Shown in pieces: positions 18,058 through 26,780 of a DNA stretch of 64,000 nucleotides (position 1 is its first letter; the number at the start of each line of letters is the position of its first letter). Source of the DNA: Idiomarina aquatica. Its GTDB lineage: Bacteria; Pseudomonadota; Gammaproteobacteria; Enterobacterales; Alteromonadaceae. The notes beneath the pieces were generated by a model. The model searched no databases. It was not told the origin of the DNA and was given only the letters and a program-made list of their open reading frames with translations. Location of the stretch: the NCBI RefSeq assembly GCF_004362895.1, contig NZ_SNXI01000010.1:1-64000 (forward strand), read 5' to 3'. A program made the position numbers and the translations under genes.

Positions 18058-19024
18058 TCATTGCCAGGTGGCGTGTCGCTCCGCTGTTTTCATCGTGCAA
18101 TCCATGCGTGGCTTTTTTTAACATTACATTGTGCTGCAAGGCATTCATCAACGGTTCAGGGTCGTCAGTCTGAAGGTACTGACGAATATCTTGATGTTGT
18201 TCAGTAAACAGGCACAAGAAAAGCTGCCCTAAACTGGATACCCGCAGGCGGTTACAATCGTCACAGAAATCTCGACTGTAAGGCATGATGAGGCCCATCT
18301 GACCAGCGTAGTCGGGATGCTTAAATTCCTGAGCAGGGCCATCGTTATGACTTTTCAAGCGTTGAACCCAGCCCTCATTAAGCAGCTGCTGCTTAATTTC
18401 CTGCCCGCTGACATGATGTTTTTTATAGTAATCGACATTATCGGATGTACGCATTAACTCGATAAACCGAAGCGCCACATTGCGGTCTTTGATAAAGTCC
18501 AAAAACTGTGGCAGCTCACCGCCGTTGTATTGTTTCAATAAGACGGTGTTGACTTTTACCTTGGCGAAATCCATTGCCACAGCCTCGTCAATGCCCTCGA
18601 TAATTTGCGGTAATTTATTTTGCCCGGTAATCAAATGAAAAGTTGACGGGTCGAGACTATCAATACTGACGTTAATCGCATCCAGGCCAGCATCGCGCCA
18701 CGCCGGCAAATCACGTTGCAAACGGTAACCGTTAGTTGTGATTGCCACCTTTTCGATACCCGGCACCTCTTTACAGGTTGCAATAATATCCGTCAGGTCT
18801 TTGCGTAAACAAGGTTCACCACCGGTTAGGCGAATTTTGGTGGTGCCTAATTCAGCAAAGGCGGTAACTAACCGACGTATCTCAGATAGCGTTATTTCGT
18901 GTTTGCGTGAGCTGCAATCGGGACCATTAGGCAGACAGTAGTCACAGCGGAAGTTGCAACTTTCGGTTAGCGAAAGACGCAAATAGGTAAAACGGCGCTT
19001 AAAGCGATCCTGCAGTTGTGTCAT
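18047..19024 (-). CDS. moaA: GTP 3',8-cyclase (radical SAM)
   Basis: The 325-residue MoaA has the radical SAM motif CNFRCDYC near residue 24, the second cluster cysteines CDDCNRLRVSSLGQLFLC near 255-272, and a C-terminal double glycine (AMIGG) used in catalysis. It starts the Moco pathway from GTP. AAGGTGA at 19028-19034 is its ribosome binding site and lies within the predicted riboswitch output region. It is the first gene of the moaA-mobA-moaBCDE-modABC run. Confidence 0.96.
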   Translation of the reverse strand: MTQLQDRFKRRFTYLRLSLTESCNFRCDYCLPNGPDCSSRKHEITLSEIRRLVTAFAELGTTKIRLTGGEPCLRKDLTDIIATCKEVPGIEKVAITTNGYRLQRDLPAWRDAGLDAINVSIDSLDPSTFHLITGQNKLPQIIEGIDEAVAMDFAKVKVNTVLLKQYNGGELPQFLDFIKDRNVALRFIELMRTSDNVDYYKKHHVSGQEIKQQLLNEGWVQRLKSHNDGPAQEFKHPDYAGQMGLIMPYSRDFCDDCNRLRVSSLGQLFLCLFTEQHQDIRQYLQTDDPEPLMNALQHNVMLKKATHGLHDENSGATRHLAMIGG

Positions 19025-19033
19025 AAGTCACCT

Positions 19034-19160
19034 TTCCAATGTCGGGAGGTGTCACCGTTTCCAGCTCCACCCGGTGGGCTCAAGGTTAAGAGCACCACGG
19101 CACACGGTTCATGTCAGCGGCTATACCACTAAGTTAGAGCCCGTCGCTCGGCGAATGTGA
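19034..19160 (-). ncRNA. Probable molybdenum cofactor (Moco) riboswitch in the moaA leader
   Basis: The moaA leader, read on the minus strand, contains GGAAACGGTGACACCTCCCGACATTGG directly before the ribosome site (given in two parts: GGAAACGGTGACACC, then TCCCGACATTGG), and upstream CACCGGGTGGAGC. These resemble the conserved core of the moco RNA motif found before moaA in many gammaproteobacteria. CACCT at 19047-19051 can pair with AGGTG of the Shine-Dalgarno at 19029-19033, a plausible off-state. I matched it by eye, without a covariance model. Confidence 0.68.
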
Positions 19161-19250
19161 TGACAAGCTTACGCAGTGCAAGCGTTTTACGAAATTCCCT
19201 TGAATGGGGGGATTAATTACCACTTTGGGGGTAGCCTAGTTAGCGAAGTT

Positions 19251-19264
19251 TTGATCCCCATCAA
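19251..19264. promoter_or_regulatory. Perfect FNR box
   Basis: TTGATCCCCATCAA matches the FNR consensus TTGAT-N4-ATCAA in all ten specified bases. It lies 71 bases before the trhP start and about 100 bases before the moaA riboswitch on the other strand, so it could serve either or both. GGGGGTA at 19227-19233 is a one-mismatch NarL heptamer nearby. Confidence 0.82.
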
Positions 19265-19313
19265 GTTTTTGCTACCACTACTCTGCTAATCTCAGCGCAA
19301 ATTTTCCACAATC

Positions 19314-19327
19314 CTGATCTAGGTCAA
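19314..19327 (+). promoter_or_regulatory. Second, imperfect FNR-like box next to the trhP start
   Basis: CTGATCTAGGTCAA matches eight of the ten consensus bases of an FNR site and ends 7 bases before the ATG. At that place a bound regulator would block transcription rather than assist it. The match is weak enough that it could be chance. Confidence 0.3.
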
Positions 19328-19334
19328 GCTGTCC

Positions 19335-20618
19335 ATGGTCAATAAACCAGAATTACTCTGCCCTGCCGGCAACCCTAACGCGATGAAAATAGCCTTTGCC
19401 TACGGCGCCGATGCGGTTTACGCAGGCGAACCGCGTTACAGCCTACGAGTACGCAACAATAGCTTTACGTTACAGAATATGGGTGAGGCAATTGCTTATG
19501 CTCACAGCCACAACAAACGCTTTTACGTGGTCGTAAACATTGCCCCTCATAATGCTAAGCTCACTCACTTTGTTGAGCATATGGCGCAGATAGTAGCTTT
19601 AAAGCCGGATGCTCTGATCGTATCCGACCCCGGCGTTATCATGCTGTTGCGCCAGCACTTCCCGGAACAGGCGCTACATCTCTCTGTGCAAGCTAATACC
19701 ATTAACTGGGCCGCATTAAAGTTCTGGCAACAACAAGGTATCGAGCGTGTTATTTTGTCGCGCGAACTTTCGTTAAAAGAAATTAAAGAAATGCGCCAAC
19801 AGGTACCCGATTTAGAGCTCGAGGTATTCGTGCATGGCGCCCTATGCATGGCCTATTCCGGCCGCTGTTTGCTATCGGGCTATATGAACAAGCGCGACCC
19901 CAACCAAGGCGCCTGTACTAATGCCTGCCGTTGGGGGTATCAGGTTCACGAGGCCAAAGAAGACGCGGTGGGCCAATATGTACCCACCAATCACCCCGAT
20001 CCGGTGTTATTGGGTGACCCCAAACAACCTGACGACCTGATGTTACTGGATGAAGATTTACATGGCAGTTACATCATGAACTCTAAAGATTTAAGAGCCA
20101 TTGACCTGGTTCCTGATCTTGTCAGTATCGGCGTGCATTCGCTTAAGATCGAAGGACGTACTAAATCCGATTATTATGTCGCCCGCACCGCGCAAGTCTA
20201 TCGCCGCGCTATCGACGATGCGGCAGCCGGCAAACCTTTTGACCCGCAATTGTTAGATGACCTGAACGGCATGGCGAACCGTGGCTTTACACATGGTTTT
20301 TTACAGCGCCACTCACCACAAGATCTACAAAATTATCAACGCTCGCATAGCGAAGGTGAGCAACTATTAATCGGTCAGTTTATCGAGCAAGTGGGCAGTA
20401 ACCGTTATCTAATTGACGTAAAAAATGGTTTTAACGTCGGCGATACCGTGCTGTTGATGTCACCATCCGGTAATCAAAGTTTTAATTTAGAAACCCTTGA
20501 AAACGAGCACGGCGAAGCGATTATTCGCGCCCCTGGCTCGGGTTACAGAGTAATTGTACAGACAACTTTACCCTTAGCCGAACGAGATATCCCTTATAGC
20601 CTATTGGTTAAACAGTGA
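19335..20618 (+). CDS. trhP: U32-family tRNA hydroxylation protein (TrhP/YegQ-like)
   Basis: The 427-residue protein follows E. coli YegQ almost end to end: PELLCPAGN, FAYGADAVYAGEPRYSLRVRNN, VVVNIAPHNAKL, VQANTINWAALKFWQQQG. The U32 signature with iron-sulfur cysteines is EVFVHGALCMAYSGRC...NQGACTNACRW. TrhP makes 5-hydroxyuridine at tRNA position 34 by an oxygen-independent route using prephenate. It is followed 10 bases later by a ferredoxin and then an FNR gene, and has a perfect FNR box upstream. Confidence 0.9.
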   Translation: MVNKPELLCPAGNPNAMKIAFAYGADAVYAGEPRYSLRVRNNSFTLQNMGEAIAYAHSHNKRFYVVVNIAPHNAKLTHFVEHMAQIVALKPDALIVSDPGVIMLLRQHFPEQALHLSVQANTINWAALKFWQQQGIERVILSRELSLKEIKEMRQQVPDLELEVFVHGALCMAYSGRCLLSGYMNKRDPNQGACTNACRWGYQVHEAKEDAVGQYVPTNHPDPVLLGDPKQPDDLMLLDEDLHGSYIMNSKDLRAIDLVPDLVSIGVHSLKIEGRTKSDYYVARTAQVYRRAIDDAAAGKPFDPQLLDDLNGMANRGFTHGFLQRHSPQDLQNYQRSHSEGEQLLIGQFIEQVGSNRYLIDVKNGFNVGDTVLLMSPSGNQSFNLETLENEHGEAIIRAPGSGYRVIVQTTLPLAERDIPYSLLVKQ

Positions 20619-20628
20619 GCAAATCGAT

Positions 20629-20820
20629 ATGATAGTGATTAACGAAGATTGTATTAACTGTGATATGTGCGTGCCCGAGTGTCCGGTAGAGGCAATCGAC
20701 ATGGGAGCAGAGCATTACGAAATCAATCAAGCACTTTGTGTCGAATGCGAAGGCTATTACGATCAACCGAGCTGTTATGCCGTCTGCCCTGTTAATGCTG
20801 TTGATATTACGCAAGACTAA
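20629..20820 (+). CDS. Small 2[4Fe-4S] ferredoxin (YfhL-like)
   Basis: This 63-residue ferredoxin has two cysteine groups: CINCDMCVPECP near residue 8, and CVECEGYYDQPSCYAVCP near 38. The long loop between the last cysteines is typical of the YfhL/Allochromatium-type ferredoxins. It sits between trhP and fnr on the same strand. A role as electron donor for the U32 enzyme is suggested by position only. Confidence 0.9.
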   Translation: MIVINEDCINCDMCVPECPVEAIDMGAEHYEINQALCVECEGYYDQPSCYAVCPVNAVDITQD

Positions 20821-20846
20821 CGCATTCAGTAATGAAGGTAACTCAC

Positions 20847-21572
20847 ATGCAACACGCAGCAAAATCACAACCCGAGGTGGCCATGCGCAATCCTATTCAG
20901 TGTAATCAATGCAGTATGCAATCCATTTGCGTACCCGCCGGCCTAGTTTCTAGCGACGTTGAGTTGCTCGACAAAAGTAGTCGCGAGCCCCATGTCTACA
21001 ATAAACGAGCGATGGTTTATAGCCCCGATCAACCGATGCACTCTTTATTTGCCATTAAATCAGGGTCGGTCAAATGCTATACCATCGACAGTGAAGGCAA
21101 ACAGCAGATTACCAGCTTCCATTTAGCCGGCGACATCATAGGCATGGAGTCAATCGCTAAAGGCGCTGCAGTAACCTATTGTGAAGCACTAGAAACGTCG
21201 ATGCTGTGTGAAATAAAGCTTAGCCGCCTGTTCGCGCAAAACTTCAACGGTGTCGATAAGAATTTATTGCAATTACTCAGTAAGCGTATCGGTCAGCGTA
21301 ATGTGCATTACCTTAACGTCGTCAACACTACCGCTGAACAACGCGTCGCCTCGTTTTTAATGGCGATGGGCGATCATTTGCACGAGCACGGGTTCTCGCG
21401 ACAAGAATTTCGTTTACCCATGACGCGTACCGATATTGCCAATTACTTGGGTTTAGCGGTAGAAACTGTCAGTCGCATTTTCACCTCCTTTAAAAACCAG
21501 GGGTTAATCGCGACACAACAGTCTATATTGACCATTAAGAATTTACAGGAACTGCAAAAAATAGCGGCCTAA
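20847..21572 (+). CDS. fnr: FNR oxygen-responsive transcription regulator
   Basis: The protein matches FNR in its cluster cysteines. With the start at 20847 they fall at C19, C22, C28 (CNQCSMQSIC) and C121 (ETSMLCEI), one off the E. coli positions. The recognition helix VETVSR has the E..SR pattern that reads TTGAT/ATCAA. A cyclic-nucleotide-like sensor domain spans about residues 50-150. AAGG at 20835-20838 supports the 20847 start; an in-frame ATG at 20832 would add five residues. It is third in the trhP operon and so probably autoregulated. Confidence 0.93.
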   Translation: MQHAAKSQPEVAMRNPIQCNQCSMQSICVPAGLVSSDVELLDKSSREPHVYNKRAMVYSPDQPMHSLFAIKSGSVKCYTIDSEGKQQITSFHLAGDIIGMESIAKGAAVTYCEALETSMLCEIKLSRLFAQNFNGVDKNLLQLLSKRIGQRNVHYLNVVNTTAEQRVASFLMAMGDHLHEHGFSRQEFRLPMTRTDIANYLGLAVETVSRIFTSFKNQGLIATQQSILTIKNLQELQKIAA

Positions 21573-21596
21573 CAACTCATAACAACTCATAACAAC
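21571..21596 (+). repeat. Tandem 10-base repeat before gcdH
   Basis: AACAACTCAT occurs twice head to tail at 21571-21590 and a third, partial copy (AACAAC) follows. It runs from the fnr stop codon to the GGAGG ribosome site of gcdH. It may be replication slippage; no function is evident. Confidence 0.8.
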
Positions 21597-21607
21597 GGAG
21601 GCATTCT

Positions 21608-22780
21608 ATGTCACAGCCGGCATTTAACTGGGAAGATCCTTTAAATATGACTTCGCTACTAAGCGAGGAAGAGCGTATGGTGCACGAAAGTGCGCGTCAG
21701 TACGCACAAGAAAAGTTAATGCCGCGCGTGTTACAAGCCAACCGCGAAGAAATTTTTCACCGTGAAATCATGAATGAATTGGGTGAAATGGGATTACTTG
21801 GCTCGACACTCCCTGAAGAATACGGCGGCGCCGGTGTTAATCATGTTTGTTATGGCCTGATTGCACGCGAAATCGAACGTGTCGACAGTGGCTACCGTAG
21901 TGCGATGAGTGTGCAGTCATCATTGGTGATGCACCCGATTTATACCTTTGGCACCGAAGCACAACGCAAAAAGTATTTGCCTAAATTGGCATCGGGCGAA
22001 TGGGTTGGCTGTTTTGGCTTGACCGAACCTGACGCCGGCTCAGATCCCGCCAGTATGCGCACAGTGGCCAAAAAAACCGACAATGGTTATGTATTAAGCG
22101 GCAGTAAAATGTGGATTACTAACTCACCCATTGCCGACGTGTTTGTGGTGTGGGCAAAACTCGATGGCGAAATCCGCGGTTTTGTGCTGGAAAAAGACAT
22201 GCCGGGTCTGAGCGCACCCAAAATTGATGGCAAATTCTCACTACGTGCATCGATCACCGGCGAAATTGTCATGGATGGCGTCGAAGTACCCGAAGAAAAT
22301 ATCTTCCCTGAAGTTAAAGGCCTGAAAGGTCCATTCAGCTGCCTTAACAAGGCCCGTTATGGTATTGCCTGGGGCTCCATGGGTGCAGCAGAATTCTGCT
22401 GGCATGCCGCGCGTAAGTACACCTTAGATCGCGAACAATTCGGTCGCCCGCTAGCGGCTAATCAGCTGATTCAGAAAAAACTCGCCGACATGCAAACCGA
22501 AATCAGTATGGGCTTGTTGGCCGCGCTTCAAGCCGGACGTGAACTCGACAATGGTAGCCTAAACCCTGCGGCTATTTCGCTGATTAAACGTAATAACTGT
22601 GGCAAGGCGCTAGACATCGCGCGCACCGCTCGAGATATGCACGGTGGTAATGGTATCGCTGACGAGTATCACGTTATCCGTCACGTGATGAATCTGGAAG
22701 CCGTCAATACCTACGAAGGCACTCACGACGTTCATGCCTTAATTTTAGGACGCGCGCAGACAGGTATTGCTGCGTTTTAA
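21608..22780 (+). CDS. gcdH: Glutaryl-CoA dehydrogenase
   Basis: The 390-residue acyl-CoA dehydrogenase carries the GcdH-specific features [15 protein letters not shown] near residue 97 (with the arginine that binds the glutaryl carboxylate), [20 protein letters not shown], and the catalytic glutamate in [18 protein letters not shown] near the C-terminus. It oxidises and decarboxylates glutaryl-CoA to crotonyl-CoA in lysine and tryptophan breakdown. It has a strong GGAGG site. It is followed by an alpha-keto-acid dehydrogenase E1 that could, in principle, supply glutaryl-CoA. Confidence 0.92.
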   Translation: MSQPAFNWEDPLNMTSLLSEEERMVHESARQYAQEKLMPRVLQANREEIFHREIMNELGEMGLLGSTLPEEYGGAGVNHVCYGLIAREIERVDSGYRSAMSVQSSLVMHPIYTFGTEAQRKKYLPKLASGEWVGCFGLTEPDAGSDPASMRTVAKKTDNGYVLSGSKMWITNSPIADVFVVWAKLDGEIRGFVLEKDMPGLSAPKIDGKFSLRASITGEIVMDGVEVPEENIFPEVKGLKGPFSCLNKARYGIAWGSMGAAEFCWHAARKYTLDREQFGRPLAANQLIQKKLADMQTEISMGLLAALQAGRELDNGSLNPAAISLIKRNNCGKALDIARTARDMHGGNGIADEYHVIRHVMNLEAVNTYEGTHDVHALILGRAQTGIAAF

Positions 22781-22802
22781 TTGCTGACAAGGAGTCGTCA
22801 TC

Positions 22803-24998
22803 ATGATGCGAACCGATTTTGAAGGTTGGCAGGCAGACTTTATTCAGCGTTTGGCCGTAGCTGATTTACCTGCAGCCGAGGTATCAGAACCCTCAGTATC
22901 CAATGCCATGCTCAGTGAGTGGTATAACAGCCAACTGACCAGCCGCTTTGCCGACTTAGAGTCCCGGCGACTGCAAAAGCAGGGTCTGAGTTTTTATACC
23001 ATAGGCAGCGCCGGCCACGAGGCTAATGCTTGTGTTGCTGCGGCCTTACGCGTAACCGACCCGGCGTTTCTGCACTACCGCAGCGGCGCCTTTTTTTTAC
23101 AACGCGCGAAGCAACAGCCCGGCTGCCATGCACTCTATGACCTGATGTTGTCCTTTTGCGCCTCAGCCGACGATCCCATTTCTGGCGGTCGTCACAAAGT
23201 ACTGGGTAGTCTCGAACTCAACATTCCGCCGCAAACATCAACCATAGCCTCTCACTTGCCCAAAGCCATGGGGGCAGCGCATGCCATCGCCATGAGTAAG
23301 CGCTTAAAGCTTAATGGCAATTGGCCACACGACAGTATTGTGCTGTGTAGTTTCGGCGATGCCTCAGCCAATCATTCAACGCTGTTAGGTGCGCTTAATG
23401 CCACCGCCTGGGCTGCCTATCAGGGGATTCCGATGCCGGTGCTGTATGTTTGCGAGGACAATGGCATCGGTATTTCGACCCGCTCTCCCAACGGTTGGAT
23501 CGGTCAACGCTTACAGACTATCCACCCGTTAAAATACTTTTATGCAGACGGCCGCGATGCGCAACAGACTTACTTAGTCACTCAATCGGCACAGGCCTAC
23601 ATCCGCAAAACCGGTAAGCCAGCTATTTTGCATTTAAAAACCATTCGCTATTTTGGCCACGCGGGCGCCGATGCAGAGGTAGCTTATCGCGATAAAAAGA
23701 GTATCGCGGCTGACTTTGAAGAGGATATTTTGCTGCACACGGCGGCGCAACTCGTTGAAAGGGGAGTATTCGATGGTGCCAAGCTGGCACAACACGCAAA
23801 GGACACTAAAGCCCGCATTCAGCGCGTGGCTGCTGAAGCGGCTACTCGACCGCGCTTAAAAACGGCAACCGCCATCAAAGCATCGATTGTTCCGCAAGCT
23901 AAGACGCAGACTTTGCCTGCTCGTAGCGAACAGAGTATTGCAGCAGCGCTTTCTTTCGATAAACGTAATGCCGGGCAACCGCAACCGTTAGGCAAAATGC
24001 TGAACTGGGCTTTGCATGAGGCCATGCAGGATTATCCGAATACGCTGCTATTTGGCGAAGATGTCGGCAAAAAAGGCGGCGTTTACCACGTTACCCATGC
24101 GTTAAGAGACCGTTTTGGACCCAACCGGGTAATGAATACGGTGCTCGACGAACAAAGTATTTTAGGTTTAGCCATCGGTGCCGCACAACAGGGCTTCTTA
24201 CCTATTCCGGAAATCCAGTTCCTCGCCTACGTGCATAACGCGGAAGACCAAATTCGAGGTGAGGCCGCGACACTACCGTTTTTCTCTAATGGCCAATACG
24301 ATAACCCGATGGTTATTCGAATTGCCGGACTGGCCTACCAGAAGGGGTTTGGCGGACACTTCCACAACGACAACTCATTTGCCGTATTCCGCGATATCCC
24401 CGGCGTTATCGTGATGTGCCCCAGCAATGGCCGCGACGGCGCTCTACTCATGCGCCACGCCATTGAACTGGCGCAACGTGAACGTCGGGTGGTAATCATG
24501 TTAGAGCCCATTGCACTCTATATGACCCGCGATTTACTCACAGAAGCTGATAATGGCTGGGTCGGTGACTACCCTAACGCTGACCAACCGTTGCCTAAAT
24601 TGGGTCAACCCAGTGTGTATGGCAACGGCAAAAAAGTGGGGGTAATCAGCTACGGTAATGGTTATTACTTAAGCCGCCAGGCGTGTGCCAGATTAAACGC
24701 AGAACAGCAAATTAAAGTCATTGATTTGCGCTACTTAGTGCCCCTGGATATGGATCAGATTATGCAGGCGATCGACGATTGTGAGCAGCTACTGATCGTT
24801 GACGAGTGCCGCCAGCGCGGTTCGCTCAGTGAAGAAATCATAACCTATCTGGCAGAGCATGACTCCCAACGCCGACCGGTACAGCGGATAACCGCAGACG
24901 ACTGTTTTATTCCGTTGGGTTCCGCAGCGTATGACGTACTGCCCTCGGCAGCAGATATTGAATCCGCATTAACGGCAATGGGAGTGACCAAGCGATGA
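22803..24998 (+). CDS. Fused alpha/beta E1 component of a 2-oxoacid dehydrogenase
   Basis: This 731-residue protein joins an E1-alpha half (about residues 1-360; GSAGHEANACVAAAL, SFGDASANHSTLLGALNATAW with the thiamine-diphosphate site, and CEDNGIGIST) to an E1-beta half (about 395-731; LFGEDVGKKGGVYHVT, NTVLDEQSILGLAIGAA, EIQFLAY). The pattern is that of branched-chain 2-oxoacid dehydrogenases, fused into one chain by a linker rich in Ala, Thr and Lys. No E2 or E3 gene is nearby. It lies 22 bases after gcdH, which hints at 2-oxoadipate as substrate, but the substrate is not proved. Confidence 0.85.
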   Translation: MMRTDFEGWQADFIQRLAVADLPAAEVSEPSVSNAMLSEWYNSQLTSRFADLESRRLQKQGLSFYTIGSAGHEANACVAAALRVTDPAFLHYRSGAFFLQRAKQQPGCHALYDLMLSFCASADDPISGGRHKVLGSLELNIPPQTSTIASHLPKAMGAAHAIAMSKRLKLNGNWPHDSIVLCSFGDASANHSTLLGALNATAWAAYQGIPMPVLYVCEDNGIGISTRSPNGWIGQRLQTIHPLKYFYADGRDAQQTYLVTQSAQAYIRKTGKPAILHLKTIRYFGHAGADAEVAYRDKKSIAADFEEDILLHTAAQLVERGVFDGAKLAQHAKDTKARIQRVAAEAATRPRLKTATAIKASIVPQAKTQTLPARSEQSIAAALSFDKRNAGQPQPLGKMLNWALHEAMQDYPNTLLFGEDVGKKGGVYHVTHALRDRFGPNRVMNTVLDEQSILGLAIGAAQQGFLPIPEIQFLAYVHNAEDQIRGEAATLPFFSNGQYDNPMVIRIAGLAYQKGFGGHFHNDNSFAVFRDIPGVIVMCPSNGRDGALLMRHAIELAQRERRVVIMLEPIALYMTRDLLTEADNGWVGDYPNADQPLPKLGQPSVYGNGKKVGVISYGNGYYLSRQACARLNAEQQIKVIDLRYLVPLDMDQIMQAIDDCEQLLIVDECRQRGSLSEEIITYLAEHDSQRRPVQRITADDCFIPLGSAAYDVLPSAADIESALTAMGVTKR

Positions 24999-26002
24999 GT
25001 CAGCAAAAGCCAACCGCCATTGTTGTCTGCCCCGGCCGTGGCGGTTATAACAAACCTGAACTGGGCTCTATTAGCCGCAAGTATGGCAAACAAAAGCACT
25101 GGCTTGACGCTTGGGATGAGCGTCGTCATAGCCTGGGTGCAGCAACCGTTACCGAACTCGATCAAGCACAAAAGTTTGACTTTAAACGACACCTACACGC
25201 CGAAAACTCCGCCGCACTGATATACGCGGCCGGTTATCTCGATTATCAGGCGATCAAAGACGACTACGATATTGTCGCCGTTACGGGTAATTCGATGGGT
25301 TGGTATACCGCATTGAGCTGTGCCGGTGTTTGGGACCCCGTCAATGCCATGGATATCGTCACCGACATGGCCCGCAATACCGCCGATGCTCAGGGCGCCC
25401 AGCTTATTTTCCCGTTAACAGACGCGAACTGGAAACCGCAGCCTGAATTTCAAGCTGCCATTACAGAGATGCTCAATGAGTTACGTAACGAGCTCTTTGA
25501 ATCCATTTATTATGGTGGCTATATCTTGTTGTCAGGCACCGAGCGTGCCATTAAACAAGTGGCCGGGAAGTTACCCAAGGTTGACGACAGGTTTCCGTTA
25601 ATACTACCGGGGCATGCGGCTTTTCATTCGCCACTGATGCAACAGGCGAGTCAACGGGCGTTAGCCAATTGGTCAGTCGAACACTTTAACCAACCAGCGC
25701 TGCCGCTGATTGATGGGCGAGGTCATATTTGGCAGCGCCCTGCGGTTGATTTAAACGACCTGCGCGGCTACACCTTTAATCATCAAGTGGCACAAACCTA
25801 TAATTTCACTCGCGCGCTTGAGGTTGCCGTGCGTGAGTTTGCGCCAGACAAGCTGTTGCTGTTAGGGCCTGGCAACAGTCTTGGCGGCGCCGTTGGGCAA
25901 ACGCTGGCGATGATGAATTGGCGCAACATTCACGACAAACAGAGCTTCGTTCAACAGCAAGAGCGTGATGACGCTGCTGTCATCAGCCTGGGTTTAACTT
26001 AA
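24995..26002 (+). CDS. Acyltransferase-fold (malonyl-CoA transacylase-like) protein
   Basis: The 335-residue protein has the layout of FabD-type acyltransferases. GNSMGWYTAL stands for the nucleophile elbow (GHSxGE in FabD), GHAAFHSPLM carries the likely catalytic histidine, and LLLGPGNSLGGAVGQ matches the glycine-rich end motif. The elbow has Asn for His and Trp for Glu. There is no acyl carrier protein gene nearby. It overlaps the E1 stop by 4 bases, so it is translationally coupled and likely works with the E1/GcdH pair. Its function is unknown to me. Confidence 0.7.
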   Translation: MSQQKPTAIVVCPGRGGYNKPELGSISRKYGKQKHWLDAWDERRHSLGAATVTELDQAQKFDFKRHLHAENSAALIYAAGYLDYQAIKDDYDIVAVTGNSMGWYTALSCAGVWDPVNAMDIVTDMARNTADAQGAQLIFPLTDANWKPQPEFQAAITEMLNELRNELFESIYYGGYILLSGTERAIKQVAGKLPKVDDRFPLILPGHAAFHSPLMQQASQRALANWSVEHFNQPALPLIDGRGHIWQRPAVDLNDLRGYTFNHQVAQTYNFTRALEVAVREFAPDKLLLLGPGNSLGGAVGQTLAMMNWRNIHDKQSFVQQQERDDAAVISLGLT

Positions 26003-26715
26003 CCATCGCTATCTGTAGCGACTGCCAGCGCGAGCGTGATCATGGTATCAAAAGAGCGCTCGCGCTCATCACCTGACAGGTGCTGTTGTGTAATCAGGTC
26101 GTCAGAAACCGTTAAGATAGCCAGTGCCCGGGCACGGTGCCGTGCTGCCACGCTATAGAGCCCGGCAGCCTCCATTTCGACCGCGAGTATATGCAACCGG
26201 TTGAGCATGGCGGTTAACTTACGGTTCGGGTGATAAAAGCTATCGGTTGAAAATACGTTACCGACTTTTACCGTCTTCTTTTGTTGCTTCGCTACATCCA
26301 CAGCTCCGCTCAATAAATCAAAGTCTGCAATGGCAGCATAGTCATAGCCGTTAAACTGATGCCGGTTGGCATTGGAGTCTGTCGATGCGCCAGCCGCCAA
26401 TACAATATCATTTAGACCAATTTCGGGATCGGTTGAGCCGCACGAACCAACACGAATTAACCGCTTAACGCCGTAATCCTTAATTAATTCCTCGGCATAG
26501 AGCATACAACTTGGCATCCCCATTCCGGTACCCATTACTGATACCGGCCGTTGGTTATAAAAGCCCGAATAGCCCAACATATTGCGCGTGCTGGTTATGC
26601 ATTCTGCACGCTGCAAATAGTTCTCAGCAATGAACTTTGCGCGCAGTGGATCGCCGGGCAATAAACAGGTTTCTGCAAATTGATCAGATTTTGCTTGAAT
26701 ATGTGGTGTCGTCAT
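25999..26715 (-). CDS. deoD: Purine nucleoside phosphorylase DeoD-type
   Basis: The 238-residue hexameric-type phosphorylase shows CLLPGDPLRAKFIAENYL, MGTGMGMPSCMLYAEEL, RVGSCGSTD, LAVEMEAAGLYSVAA (nucleoside-binding Met/Glu) and LTVSDD with the catalytic aspartate. It cleaves purine nucleosides with phosphate in the cytosol. Its stop overlaps the convergent acyltransferase gene by 4 bases. No other deo gene is next to it. An FNR-like box lies 26 bases upstream of its start. Confidence 0.96.
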   Translation of the reverse strand: MTTPHIQAKSDQFAETCLLPGDPLRAKFIAENYLQRAECITSTRNMLGYSGFYNQRPVSVMGTGMGMPSCMLYAEELIKDYGVKRLIRVGSCGSTDPEIGLNDIVLAAGASTDSNANRHQFNGYDYAAIADFDLLSGAVDVAKQQKKTVKVGNVFSTDSFYHPNRKLTAMLNRLHILAVEMEAAGLYSVAARHRARALAILTVSDDLITQQHLSGDERERSFDTMITLALAVATDSDG

Positions 26716-26740
26716 ATATTATGCTTTTAACTTAATTGTT

Positions 26741-26754
26741 TTGATGCGATTCAA
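26741..26754. promoter_or_regulatory. FNR-like box upstream of deoD
   Basis: TTGATGCGATTCAA matches nine of ten bases of the FNR consensus (TTCAA for ATCAA). It is 26 bases upstream of deoD on the minus strand and 27 bases from the next box at 26781. The pair together points to oxygen control of this divergent gap. Confidence 0.5.
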
Positions 26755-26780
26755 TGTAACCGAATTAGCAGTATTGACGA

